From Candidatus Lutacidiplasma silvani (GTDB lineage Archaea; Thermoplasmatota; Thermoplasmata; Lutacidiplasmatales; UBA184): a stretch of 64,000 nt of DNA. The stretch spans positions 1 through 64,000 of the forward strand of contig JAKIVZ010000005.1 of NCBI GenBank assembly GCA_022750295.1. The letters run 5' to 3'. The position numbers and the translations under genes were made by a program. The notes beneath the pieces are model-generated. The model did no database searches and was not told where the DNA came from. It saw only the letters and a list, made by a program, of their open reading frames with translations. This document shows positions 37,589 to 46,554 of this stretch, piece by piece; position 1 is the first letter of the stretch; each line of letters opens with the position of its first letter.

Positions 37589-40500
37589 TTGGACTTGGCA
37601 TCGTTCCGCGGCTCGAAGGCGTTCGCGTTCGTCGTGATTGGACTTTTCGTCGTGTCGGGGGCTGGGGCGATTGTCTCCCTGGCGCCGACGTTCGCGGTCG
37701 GGGGCACACTCGCCGCATCGCAAGGCTCGTCCCTCGCGACGGCGGCCGCCACGTGTACTATCACGGTCAATTCTGAGACGCCCGGCAACCATGCCGTGCA
37801 GCTCGCAATCGATACCTACGGGCCTCTCTCTTCGGCCGGTTTCCCGATCACGATTTGTCTCGGAGCGAACACGTTCCCCGAGCAGCTCACCATCGCCAAC
37901 ACGACCGACCTCACGATCTCTGGGGCGGGAAACGCCTCGACGTTTCTCGCTCCGACCACCGCATCGCCGAACCAGATTGATTGGGACAGCGGCCAAGCCA
38001 TCGATGCGCTCATCGGCGCCTCGAACGACACTGGCCTCGTTCTGGAAGATTTCGCGGTTGTCGGGACCTCCGTCGCGGCTGAGCTCGCCGGCTCGTGCGG
38101 CCCGGGCTTCGTCGGCGTGTACTATGGGAATTCCTCCGGCTCGGTCAGCGGCCTCACGGTCACGGACATCAACAACGACGCGGGCTGCCAGACCCAGATG
38201 GGTGTCCTCGCCAACACCGGCTACTTCCACACGGGCTTCGACGTTCCCCAGTCGTTCAGCGTCTCGAGCTCGACGGTCACCGGTTCGGGGAAGAACGGGA
38301 TCACTTGCCGCGACAACGGGCTCGTCTGCGCGATCACCGACAACACGGTCACGATGACGCCGATGGCGCTCAACTACGCGGCGACGAACGGGATCGAGCT
38401 GTGGGGCGCGAGCGGCACGGTCACGGGCAACTGGGTCTCGGGCAGCTGGTACCTACCGGGGAACTGTGCGGATGGGACGTACTTCACGGTCTCGGTCGCG
38501 TGCGCCCCGAACGACGCCTTTGCCTCCGGCATCCTGCTTCTCAACGCCGCCGGGTCGTTGAACGCGTCCGCGAACCGGCTCTCGGGCGACCAAGTCGGGA
38601 TTTGGACGGTGGACAACGCGGCGTCCGTCTGGGACAACTCGGTCACCGGCGGGATCTTCGGCGTCCTGTTCGACAACAACCCCGCGGACGGGTTCGGCGC
38701 GATCTTCTCCCCCGGCTCGAGTGTCGCGGGCGGCAACGCCGTCCAGAACGCGAACGTCGGTCTGTTCGCGTACGACACCAACGTGTCCTTCCTCGCGAAC
38801 ATCGTCCACGCCTCGAACGTCTCGTTCGAGGACGAGAACGACATCAACGCGCCCTACAACGTGGACCTGAGCGGGAACACGGGAGACGCGAACGTCAGCG
38901 GCGCTCTCCTCGGCGATGTGAGCTCGTTCCAGAACGGTTCGACCGGGGTCCTCCCCGTCGGCGTGTTCAGCCTCAGCGACAACTCGTTCACGAACATCTC
39001 GACGGCACCGGCGGGCACACCGTCGTTCGGGACGCTCGTCTCGGGCGTCTATGCGAGCGTTGCGGGCTCCTCGTTCCAGGCGTTCTCAGAGGGCCTCGCC
39101 GTGGTCGTGCAGGACAACGCGACGGTCCTCGAGAACATCGTCTCCGCGCCCGTCACGGCGAGCGCTGGCGGCGGGATCTACGTCTTTGCGGACACGGCGT
39201 TCCTCCAGTCCAACTCGGTCACCGGGTACTCCTACGCGACCGGGCCCGGCTGGTGGCCGAACAGCCAGGCGTGGGGGATCTTCCTGCAGGCGGAAGGGGC
39301 GGCGACGCTCAACCGCAACGTCCTCGTCGACGACGCGATCGGCATCGCCGTCAGTTCCTCGGTGTACGGCGCATTCCCGGCTCCAAGTTGGCCGTTCGTC
39401 GCCCCGGCGAGTGCCGGGCCGATTACCGTCAGTTTGAACGAGGTTCACAACTCGACGGCCTTCGGCATCGCCTTCGAGCTGAACCAGAACACCCTCGCGG
39501 AGGACGCGACCCCGACAGTGTCGGTCCTGGGGAACACGGTCGACAACACGGCGACCGGCGCGGTCGGCATGATGCTCGACCAGGGGACGTACACGGTCTC
39601 CGGGAACTCCTTCAATGGGACCACCGTGACCGGGGACAGCGGCCCGAGCCAGCCCACCGGGGTCGGAGCGATCGACACCGCCTCGGTCCAAGTGCTCGAC
39701 GCTTACGACAGCGTGACCCGCGTCCTCGCGGGTGGGAACAGCTTCGCCCACACGAGCGTGTACTACTCCCTCCTCAACCTCACGAGCAACCCGCCGTTCT
39801 ATGCGTCGATCATCGGCCAGCCGGCCTTGACGGCCGCCCCGATGCCCGTCGTGAGTGCCTCGAACCTCGACTCCGACCAGGCGCTCACGGTCACGAGCTC
39901 GCTCCCGACGACCGGGGTGCCCCCCTATGCGTGGACTTGGATGGTCTCCTCGAACGGTGGGTCGTACTCGGTGGAGACCCAGTGCGCCGTCTCCACGGGG
40001 ACGAACGGCGCGCCGGGCGCCGCCGTGGCGTGCGCGATCACCGCGAACTCGCTCACCCCGGGCGTTTCCTACACTTTCGAGCTCGAGGTCACCGACAGCG
40101 GGACGACCCCCGCGACGCAGACTACTTCCCCGTCGATCCCGGTCCTCGTTGCGACGCCGCTCAGCGGGCCCTCGACCCCCTCGGCCAGCGCGACAGTACT
40201 CGACGACGACCAGGCGCTCGCAGTGACGGGCGCGATCCCCTCGACGGGGAGCTCCGCCTACTCCTGGCAGTGGCTGGTCTCGGTGAACGGTGGGTCGTGG
40301 GTCAACGCGGCGCTATGCACGGCGAACAGCGGAAGTGGCGCCTCGGGTGGCCAATCGGTCTCCTGCGACGTCAACGGCGGGACGCTCGGAACCGGGAACA
40401 CCTATGCCTTCGAGCTGACCGTAACGGACGCGGCGGGCGAGACCACGACGTCGGCTAGCTCGGCGACCGTGACCGTCTACGCGGCACTGACCGCGCCGGC

Positions 40501-41818
40501 CGCCCCGAGCGTCAGCGCAACGGCGCTCGACGTCAACCAGGCGCTCACGGTCACAGCGACCCTCCAGTCGAACGGCGCCCCGCCGATCCAGTGGGCGTGG
40601 GTCGTCTCGGTGAACGGTGGCGGGTTCGGAGCGTCCACCGCCTGCACGGCGAACTCCGGCTCGAGCGCGCCGGGCTCGCTGATCACCTGCACCGTGCCGG
40701 TAAGCACCCTCACCGCGGGGGACACCTACGAGTTCGCGATCTCGGTCACGGATGGCGCCACGGCTCCGCAGTCACAGACGTCCGCGGCATCGCCCCTCGT
40801 GGCGGTCGCGACGATGTTGAAGGCCCCCGGGGCTCCGACGGTCAACCGTCCGGCCCTCGACGAGAACCAGATCCTCACGGTGAGCGGCCACATTCCGATG
40901 ACCGGGAGCGTCCCCTACAGCTGGGCGTGGCTCGTCTCCATCAACAGCGGGTCGTTCGTCGCGATGAGCCAGTGCAACGTTAATGGCGGATCCGGCGCGG
41001 CGGCCGGAGCGCTCGAGCAGTGTGTCATCCCTGCGAACACGCTCTCTCCGGGGAGCTTCTACAACTTCGAGCTCAAGGTGACCGACGGGGCCACGCACGC
41101 GGAGTCGAAGACGTCGGGCTCCTCGCTGCTGACCGTCACGGTCGCCTCGACGCTCGCGGCGTCGGCGGCGCCGACCGTCAGCTCGACCCAGCTCGACGTC
41201 AACCAGGTGCTGACGGTGACGGTCCACCTCCCGACCTCAGGGACCGCACCCTACGGCTGGACGTGGCAAGTCTCGGTCAACGCCGGCGTCTTCGCGACCG
41301 CGAGCGTGTGCGCCGCACCGACCGGGTCCGGCGGCTCCTCGGGTGCCCTCGTGACGTGCACGGTGGCCGCGAACTCGCTCACGGTCGGCGACCACTACCG
41401 GTTCCGCCTGGTATCGACCGACAGCGCGACCCTTCACGAGAAGGCGATTTCGGGACCCTCGTCAACGGTCACGGTCCACACGGCGCTCGGAACCGCCGCC
41501 GTCCCGACCTTGGCCTACCGGCGGCTCGTCGTCAGCCAAACCGAGACGGTGACCGGCAAGATTCCGACGGGCGGCACGTCGGCGGACTCGTGGACATGGC
41601 TCGTCTCGGTGAACGGCGGATCCTATACGACCGCCGGCCAGTGCTCGACGAGCGGCGGGTCCGGCGCGGCCGCCGGGGTGACCGAGACCTGCGCGATCGC
41701 CGGGGGCACGCTGACCGTCGGCGACACGTACCACTTTGAACTCCAGGTGAGCGACAGCGCGTCCTCGCCGGAGACGACGACGTCCGCGCCGTCCGCGACC
41801 GTCACGGTGGTCGCCTAG
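37589..41818 (+). CDS. Giant secreted beta-helix protein with six Ig-like repeats
   Basis: The 1409-residue protein starts at a TTG, then has an N-terminal hydrophobic signal or anchor (about residues 11-36, FAFVVIGLFVVSGAGAIVSL). Residues about 55-745 are a right-handed parallel beta-helix of NosD/pectin-lyase type, rich in NTVT, GNSV and ANxV turns. Residues about 749-1409 are six tandem repeats of about 110 residues. Each begins like LDxxQALTVT, has a WxWxVSVNGG core, a spaced Cys pair and a VTDxA end strand. There is no C-terminal membrane anchor. The stop codon coincides with the putative left end of an IS630 element, so the natural C-terminus may be lost. Likely a cell-surface adhesin or glycan-binding protein (inference). 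Confidence 0.85.
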   Translation: MDLASFRGSKAFAFVVIGLFVVSGAGAIVSLAPTFAVGGTLAASQGSSLATAAATCTITVNSETPGNHAVQLAIDTYGPLSSAGFPITICLGANTFPEQLTIANTTDLTISGAGNASTFLAPTTASPNQIDWDSGQAIDALIGASNDTGLVLEDFAVVGTSVAAELAGSCGPGFVGVYYGNSSGSVSGLTVTDINNDAGCQTQMGVLANTGYFHTGFDVPQSFSVSSSTVTGSGKNGITCRDNGLVCAITDNTVTMTPMALNYAATNGIELWGASGTVTGNWVSGSWYLPGNCADGTYFTVSVACAPNDAFASGILLLNAAGSLNASANRLSGDQVGIWTVDNAASVWDNSVTGGIFGVLFDNNPADGFGAIFSPGSSVAGGNAVQNANVGLFAYDTNVSFLANIVHASNVSFEDENDINAPYNVDLSGNTGDANVSGALLGDVSSFQNGSTGVLPVGVFSLSDNSFTNISTAPAGTPSFGTLVSGVYASVAGSSFQAFSEGLAVVVQDNATVLENIVSAPVTASAGGGIYVFADTAFLQSNSVTGYSYATGPGWWPNSQAWGIFLQAEGAATLNRNVLVDDAIGIAVSSSVYGAFPAPSWPFVAPASAGPITVSLNEVHNSTAFGIAFELNQNTLAEDATPTVSVLGNTVDNTATGAVGMMLDQGTYTVSGNSFNGTTVTGDSGPSQPTGVGAIDTASVQVLDAYDSVTRVLAGGNSFAHTSVYYSLLNLTSNPPFYASIIGQPALTAAPMPVVSASNLDSDQALTVTSSLPTTGVPPYAWTWMVSSNGGSYSVETQCAVSTGTNGAPGAAVACAITANSLTPGVSYTFELEVTDSGTTPATQTTSPSIPVLVATPLSGPSTPSASATVLDDDQALAVTGAIPSTGSSAYSWQWLVSVNGGSWVNAALCTANSGSGASGGQSVSCDVNGGTLGTGNTYAFELTVTDAAGETTTSASSATVTVYAALTAPAAPSVSATALDVNQALTVTATLQSNGAPPIQWAWVVSVNGGGFGASTACTANSGSSAPGSLITCTVPVSTLTAGDTYEFAISVTDGATAPQSQTSAASPLVAVATMLKAPGAPTVNRPALDENQILTVSGHIPMTGSVPYSWAWLVSINSGSFVAMSQCNVNGGSGAAAGALEQCVIPANTLSPGSFYNFELKVTDGATHAESKTSGSSLLTVTVASTLAASAAPTVSSTQLDVNQVLTVTVHLPTSGTAPYGWTWQVSVNAGVFATASVCAAPTGSGGSSGALVTCTVAANSLTVGDHYRFRLVSTDSATLHEKAISGPSSTVTVHTALGTAAVPTLAYRRLVVSQTETVTGKIPTGGTSADSWTWLVSVNGGSYTTAGQCSTSGGSGAAAGVTETCAIAGGTLTVGDTYHFELQVSDSASSPETTTSAPSATVTVVA
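39836..41815 (+). repeat. Six tandem Ig-like coding repeats of about 330 bp
   Basis: Repeat units begin near 39836, 40162, 40492, 40822, 41158 and 41491. Each encodes about 110 residues with the same landmarks: LDxxQALTVT at the start, WTW/WQW/WAW-x-VS-x-NGG in the middle, a Cys...Cys pair about 15-17 residues apart flanking a Gly/Ser/Ala-rich loop, and F-E-L-x-V-T-D near the end. The sixth unit is the most diverged at its first strand (TLAYRRLVVSQTETVTG). Confidence 0.9.
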
Positions 41819-42958
41819 TGCCGTGTCCACCAGCGGAGTGCGGGACGTGAGTTCGTCACGCAGTGGACGCGGTTGAGCCGTCGGATGGCGAGGCGGAGAG
41901 GCTCTCTTGCCTCGCCTCAGTCGGTGTAATTCGTCCCGGTGAACGCCCACCGGCGGATCGTCCGGAAGTGGGTCTCGATCGGGTTGAGGTGACTGGCGTT
42001 CGTGGGGGTCGGGACGAACGTGATCCGGAGCTTCTGGGCCTCCAGCACCGCCGCCGGAGTTGTGTGCGTCGAGAGGTGGTCCTGGATCAGATAGATCTTT
42101 CTTCCGGAGGGGTATCTCTCTCGGACCCACCGAAGGAATCGCACGTACCCCGCGCCGTTCTTCGACGGAGAGAGGTAGCCTCGAAACCGTTTGTGATAGT
42201 AGTCGTAGGCGCCCATCAGGTAGCGAATCCCGCCGAGCCGCTTGTACGTCGCCGGCACTCGGTCGGGGTGCCCCGACCGAGCCCACGTGTGGCCGCCGTA
42301 CGGCGGGAGGGAGATCGGACCCATCTCGTCGACCGAGACCACGATCGGAGGGTTGTGAGTGTGATTGGTGAGTTCGTTCAGCCGACGGAGCTTCTCGGCG
42401 AACTTGGGGTCCTTCGAGCTCTTCCAGGTCGTCACCGACTGGAACTTGAATGACTCCTCGAGGCGAATCTGCCGCAGTCGCTCGCGCCTGATCGACTCCA
42501 CTACGCCCTCAAAGACCGGGGTCTCCCGGAGGAGGTCGAGGGACCAACTGGTGGGGCCCCGCCAACCGCGGTCCTTCGGTCGGGAGAGGGCGAAGGTCAC
42601 GATGGCTTTGCGGATCGGGGGGGTGAACTTCGGCTCGGGCCTGGGACTCGTCTTCGGATAGAGAGCAGCTCGCCCCACTCGATTGTAGTCCTTGATTACC
42701 CGTCGGACCCGGTCCTCGCTCCGGAGGACCAACCCGGCGATCTTCGGGGGAGAGAACCCCTGGAACGAGTGCAGGACAATCATCGCGCGCTTGACGACCG
42801 TCGGGTCGTTGGAGCACTACACCAATCCGCTGAGGGCATGTCCCTCCTCGTCGGAGAGCTCGCGGACGCGCAGCATTGGTGAGGGGGCGACACCCCCCCG
42901 GGAAAGTACTATCGCTAGAGTTCAGGAATTCCGAACTCTCTTACTAGACGCGGCACTG
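41816..42958. mobile_element. IS630-family insertion sequence
   Basis: A transposase frame is bracketed by short imperfect inverted ends: GTGCCGTGTCC at 41818-41828 and, on the other strand, GTGCCGCGTCT ending at 42956. The left end is preceded by TA, the usual IS630 target dinucleotide; the right flank reads TG. The span of about 1.14 kb is normal for the family. The left TA plus first G form the stop codon of the surface-protein gene. The ends are proposed from pattern only. Confidence 0.6.
41917..42876 (-). pseudogene. IS630-family transposase interrupted by an in-frame amber codon
   Basis: The frame reads through from an ATG at 42876 (MLRVRELSDEEGHALSGLV), stops at TAG in 42817-42819, and continues in the same frame (CSNDPTVVKRAMIVLHSFQG) to the stop at 41917. 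The sequence after the stop holds the helix-turn-helix region (GFSPPKIAGLVLRSEDRVRRVIKDYN). The DDE catalytic parts are VVSVDEMGP, YLIQDHLSTH and THASHLNPIE-like PTNASHLNPIETHF. A TATA-like box at 42903-42912 points to the ATG at 42876, so the amber codon truncates the product to 19 residues unless translation restarts at the ATG at 42783. Probably an inactive copy. Confidence 0.85.
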
Positions 42959-43007
42959 GGGGTGCCCGGAGGCACCCGACCGCATCCCCATCGCGGACGC
43001 TCGCCAG

Positions 43008-43328
43008 CTAGCTCCGCGCTACCGAGGCCGCCCGAGCGTGGTTCGCACTCGTGACCCAATTGACGACCGTCTTTGCGTGGGCGCCGGTCCCGCGAAGGAC
43101 GAAGTTCGCGGAAAACGTCGCCAAGTGGGCGATGAGTTGGAAGGCGCGCGCCGCGGGCATCGGGACGGGCGAGGGCACCGAACTCCGGTTCGTGGTGCGA
43201 TCGGTCCGTTGTCCATCGACGGAGACGATTTGTTGGGGGCTGAAGAATCCGACGGATGCGTTTGCCTCCAGGCCAGAGGTGAGGTCGCGTCCCACCGCCC
43301 CGGGCCGGCCGGTGGCGGAGTCCCCCAC
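43008..43328 (-). CDS. Small hypothetical protein divergent from the methyltransferase
   Basis: A 106-codon frame starts at a GTG. Its codon bias resembles real genes, and its composition is balanced (SVGFFSPQQIVSVDGQRTD; ARAFQLIAHLATFSANFV). A TATA-like CGTTTAGCGG on this strand near 43345-43354 would make the GTG leaderless. The same box reads GCTAAACG toward the methyltransferase. No family is recognised. It lies just outside the IS630 right end and could be a truncated remnant. Confidence 0.38.
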   Translation of the reverse strand: MGDSATGRPGAVGRDLTSGLEANASVGFFSPQQIVSVDGQRTDRTTNRSSVPSPVPMPAARAFQLIAHLATFSANFVLRGTGAHAKTVVNWVTSANHARAASVARS

Positions 43329-43378
43329 GCCGGACCCGAACCCGCTAAACGTTCGATTTGCTGGGCGGTGACAGCCCC

Positions 43379-44215
43379 ATGCCGTGGACCTACACCGAGG
43401 ATTCGTACCGCGAGTACACCCGGACGTCGTGGAATCAGTCCGCCGATTCCTACGGCCGCTTCATGGAGCTCCTGCTCCCGTTTCGGACGGCGCTCGTCGA
43501 CGCGGTGGCAGCCCGCCAGGGCGAATCGATCCTCGACCTGGGGACCGGCCCGGGCGAACCGGCACTGACGATCGCAAGCTCGGTGGCGCCGGGCGGCCGC
43601 GTGCTTGGCGTTGACCTCTCGGAGCGCATGGTCGCGCTCGCGAGCGCGACCGCGCGCTCCCGAGGCCTCCCGAACGCCGAGTTCCGCGCGATGGACTCCA
43701 GCCGGCTCGACCTACCGGACGGCCAGTTCGACGCGGTGGTGAGCAACTTCGGCTTCCAGATCTTTACCGACCCCGAGGCGGCCGCCCGAGAGGCCCATCG
43801 GGTCCTCCGACCCCACGGCCGAATTGCCGTCACGATCTGGGCCCGCGGCGACCGAGTGCCGTTCCTCGACGCGCTCATCGCCCCGATGCTTCAGCATGCC
43901 GAACCCGACGAGAACGGATACATCCCGACCCCGTACGAGATCGGGGGCCCGGGAGAGATGGTCGGGTTCCTCGGGGCCGCCGGGTTCCGCGAGGGGCTCG
44001 AGGCGACCCTCTCGCACACCGTGCACTTCCCGAACGCCGACGCCTACCTGGACACCCTGTTGCGAGGCACCCCGATCGGCCATTCGCTCAGCGAAGAGTC
44101 GCCCGTGGTGCAAGCCGAGGTGCTGGCCGCGGCCCGTCGGACGCTCGCCGCGGCGACAGGTCCGACGGGAATCGATCTGCGAGCCGAGTGCTTGCTCGTC
44201 ACCGCACGAGCGTGA
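43379..44215 (+). CDS. SAM-dependent class I methyltransferase
   Basis: The 278-residue protein is a UbiE/Methyltransf_11-like enzyme. It has motif I ILDLGTGPGEPALTIA (SAM binding), the acidic VLGVDLSERMVALA, motif ARSRGLPNAEFRAMDSSRL, then FDAVVSNFGFQIFTDP and VLRPHGRIAVTIWA. The C-terminal part (EIGGPGEMVGFLGAAGFR) resembles arsenite- or quinone-type methyltransferases, but the substrate cannot be told. The ATG at 43379 is preferred over a GTG-type start 21 bp earlier; a TATA-like GCTAAACG lies about 30 bp upstream. Confidence 0.9.
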   Translation: MPWTYTEDSYREYTRTSWNQSADSYGRFMELLLPFRTALVDAVAARQGESILDLGTGPGEPALTIASSVAPGGRVLGVDLSERMVALASATARSRGLPNAEFRAMDSSRLDLPDGQFDAVVSNFGFQIFTDPEAAAREAHRVLRPHGRIAVTIWARGDRVPFLDALIAPMLQHAEPDENGYIPTPYEIGGPGEMVGFLGAAGFREGLEATLSHTVHFPNADAYLDTLLRGTPIGHSLSEESPVVQAEVLAAARRTLAAATGPTGIDLRAECLLVTARA

Positions 44216-44227
44216 GCCGCCGCCTCG

Positions 44228-44716
44228 CTATCGGCCGGCGCGGCTTCGGACCCGGCCCTTTCGCTGGGAGGCCCGGAAGTCGGTCTCGAACGCGCGGGCG
44301 TACTTCTTCCAGTTCGCGCCGAGGTTCCGCTCGATCTCGGCCCTCGTCGGGCCCTTCGACGCGAGCGCCGTCGGGCGACGCCGGCCGCGCAGCGTGAGCT
44401 CGGTGCCACCATCCGACCGACTTCGCAGCCGGTAGTCGACGCTCCAGTCTCGGTAGTTCCCCACCGATGTCGCCTGCCATGCGTCGGGTGGGTGGAGCGA
44501 CACCGTCCATCTGCTCCACTGCCAACCGGCCGCCGACGAGTCGAGGTCCTCGTATTCGACCCGACCGTCATCGCGGGAGAGGATGCGTCGGGCGTAGGAG
44601 TCGCCTTCCAACGCGGGGTCGTGCGGCGTGTAGTCGGTGCACCAGTCGAATACGAACCGGAGCGGGGCTCGGAATGTGACGCGGATCTCGATCGCCACCG
44701 TCGCGACTCGCGGCAT
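44228..44716 (-). CDS. SRPBCC (START-like) domain protein
   Basis: The 162-residue protein has the polyketide-cyclase/START-like pattern. The N-terminal strand is EIRVTFRAPLRFVFDWCTDYTPHDP. Long antiparallel strands (VEYEDLDSS, WTVSLHPPDAW, WSVDYRLRSRSDGGTELTL) follow, with a C-terminal long helix ERNLGANWKKYARAFETDF. Such folds bind hydrophobic ligands. The ATG at 44716 is chosen over a start 90 bp upstream because similarity and the fold begin there. It converges with the methyltransferase (12 bp between stops). Ligand unknown. Confidence 0.82.
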   Translation of the reverse strand: MPRVATVAIEIRVTFRAPLRFVFDWCTDYTPHDPALEGDSYARRILSRDDGRVEYEDLDSSAAGWQWSRWTVSLHPPDAWQATSVGNYRDWSVDYRLRSRSDGGTELTLRGRRRPTALASKGPTRAEIERNLGANWKKYARAFETDFRASQRKGRVRSRAGR

Positions 44717-45037
44717 GCCGGGCTCCTTCCGCTGGATGGGAAGTGCGTTGGCACAACCTTTTCGGTCGGTCGTCCAACTCGTACCCAGCCCGAGTACCGA
44801 CTCCAACCCGCCGTCGATCGGGCGACACGAATCGTCTCGTCGCTCGCCCTCTCGCCTTGCCCCCGCCGTCGGCCACCGGCTGAGGCACCACGTACTCCGC
44901 CGCCCCGCGGAAGGAGCCCGCCGGACCTCCCCCCGTCGAACCCTCCCCGTCCGGTGCCTGGGTCCGAGCGCGACCCGGCCACTCGAGTCGAATCGGTAAG
45001 GGAAGGCCTATCTCGGGTGGAAGGGCATCCGCGAGTC
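44717..45037. other. Intergenic region between divergent SRPBCC and phosphoesterase genes
   Basis: This gap of about 320 bp holds promoter-like boxes only: CGAAAAGGTTG on the minus strand near 44755-44765 for the SRPBCC gene, and GGCCTATCTC near 45004-45013 for the phosphoesterase. No further gene or repeat is visible. Confidence 0.45.
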
Positions 45038-46507
45038 ATGGACGCCAGACCGAGGCGTCAGACCCTTCGATCGGCCGGCGTGGCGGTCGCCATTGTTGCC
45101 CTCCTCGTCGTCGCCGGGTCGGTCGTAGTGGAGAACCCGGTCGAGGCGCTCGCCACCAAGCCCGTCGGCCCGGTTCAGGACTTCCTCGATCACATCCAGC
45201 ACGTCGTAGTCGTCGTGATGGAGAACCACGCGTTCGACACGATGTACGGGACGTACTGCCCGACGACCGGGCCGTACTGCCCCATGACGGTCGCGGGAAT
45301 TCCCGCCCGAGCGTGCCTTCCGTACAACCCCAACAATGCGTCGGCCGGCTGCATCCGACCGTATCCGTTCAGCGAACACAACGACTCCCTGTTCTACCCG
45401 CTCCCGCACTCGGAGAACTCGTCGCTCGCGTCATGGAACAACGGCTCGATGAACGGGTTCTATCGGGCCGAGTCCTCGGGGTGGGCCCCGTTCGGATACT
45501 ACGACGCGAATACGACCCCGTTGATGTGGGACTTCGCCGAGGAGTACGGTCTGGCCGACGACTACTTCGGAGGCACCCTCTCCTATTCGCTCCCCACCCA
45601 CTGGTCGTTCGTGTCCGGGGGCAACGGCCCGCCGGTCATCGACGACTTTGCCCTCGGTACCCCCCCGGCGGCGAACAGCACGACCGCGCCGTCCCGCGTC
45701 CGGTCGGTGTACCTCCAGGAGGCCCAGAACGTCACGAGCGTCGAGGACCTGTTGAACCGCACTTCGACCAGCTGGGACTACTACGAGTTCCCCCTCGGCG
45801 GATGGGCGGCGGCCTCGAACGTCTCCAAGTCGGGGGGGGCGAGCGTCGCCAACGCGTTCAACTATTGGAATCCCCAAGCGGCGAAGAAGGAGTCGTACGG
45901 TCCGCAGCTGACGACCCATTTCGTCCCGAACCAGGACTTCTTCGCCGCGGCGTCGAACGGGTCGCTTCCGAAGCTGTCGTGGGTCATCCCGTACTTCGAT
46001 TTCTCCGAGCATCCACCGGAGAACGTCACGCTCGGCGACCAATGGCTGTCGGAGGTGATCGACTCGGTCGAGGCGTCCCCCGACTGGAACACCACGGCGC
46101 TGTTCATCACGTACGACGAGTACGGCGGGTTCTACGACAACGTCCCACCGCCGACCGTAGACGGCATCCAACTCGGATTCCGGTTGCCGCTCGTCGTGAT
46201 CTCGCCGTATACACCGGAAGGGCTTGTCGTCTCCTCGCTGATCGACCCGTGGTCGATCCTCGCCTTGTTCGAGGCGGAAGGCAACCTGGGATGCATGAGC
46301 GCGGTCGACTGCGACGCCCCGTCCGCCCTCGCGTTCTTCAATTTCAGCTTGCCCCCGCGGGCGCCGATGCTGTTCGCGAACAACGACACCGGGAGTTCGT
46401 ACCCGCTCCCCCTCCAGCCGATGAACGCGACCTGGATGCGGCTCCACTGGCAGGTTCCGTATTCGATCGCCAACGGAGAGGGCGAGAGCAGCGGCTTCGT
46501 CGATTGA
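45038..46507 (+). CDS. Secreted phosphoesterase (phospholipase C / AcpA acid phosphatase family)
   Basis: The 489-residue protein has an N-terminal signal or anchor helix (about 12-33, AGVAVAIVALLVVAGSVVV). The phosphoesterase family (PF04185) core follows: HVVVVVMENHAFDTMYGTY contains the metal/nucleophile-type ENH..D, then DDYFGGTLSYSLPTHW. TTALFITYDEYGGFYDNVPP and RLPLVVISPYTPEG complete it. Many Asn-X-Ser/Thr sites suggest surface glycosylation. It may release phosphate from phosphoesters or phospholipids outside the cell. The ATG at 45038 is chosen as the first Met before the signal. Confidence 0.9.
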   Translation: MDARPRRQTLRSAGVAVAIVALLVVAGSVVVENPVEALATKPVGPVQDFLDHIQHVVVVVMENHAFDTMYGTYCPTTGPYCPMTVAGIPARACLPYNPNNASAGCIRPYPFSEHNDSLFYPLPHSENSSLASWNNGSMNGFYRAESSGWAPFGYYDANTTPLMWDFAEEYGLADDYFGGTLSYSLPTHWSFVSGGNGPPVIDDFALGTPPAANSTTAPSRVRSVYLQEAQNVTSVEDLLNRTSTSWDYYEFPLGGWAAASNVSKSGGASVANAFNYWNPQAAKKESYGPQLTTHFVPNQDFFAAASNGSLPKLSWVIPYFDFSEHPPENVTLGDQWLSEVIDSVEASPDWNTTALFITYDEYGGFYDNVPPPTVDGIQLGFRLPLVVISPYTPEGLVVSSLIDPWSILALFEAEGNLGCMSAVDCDAPSALAFFNFSLPPRAPMLFANNDTGSSYPLPLQPMNATWMRLHWQVPYSIANGEGESSGFVD

Positions 46508-46554
46508 GCCGTCCCCGAAGGGCCGGTCGCGGGGGCCGACGCGGGAAACGGACC

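Noticed and set aside
39836-41815. The regular 330-bp periodicity as a CRISPR array or DNA repeat element
   Set aside because: The units are protein-coding Ig-like domains in one open frame, diverged at DNA level; no short direct repeats with spacers exist in the window.
42817-42819. The transposase amber codon read as pyrrolysine
   Set aside because: No PYLIS-like element or other Pyl genes are visible and IS630 enzymes have no known need for it; a nonsense mutation is simpler.
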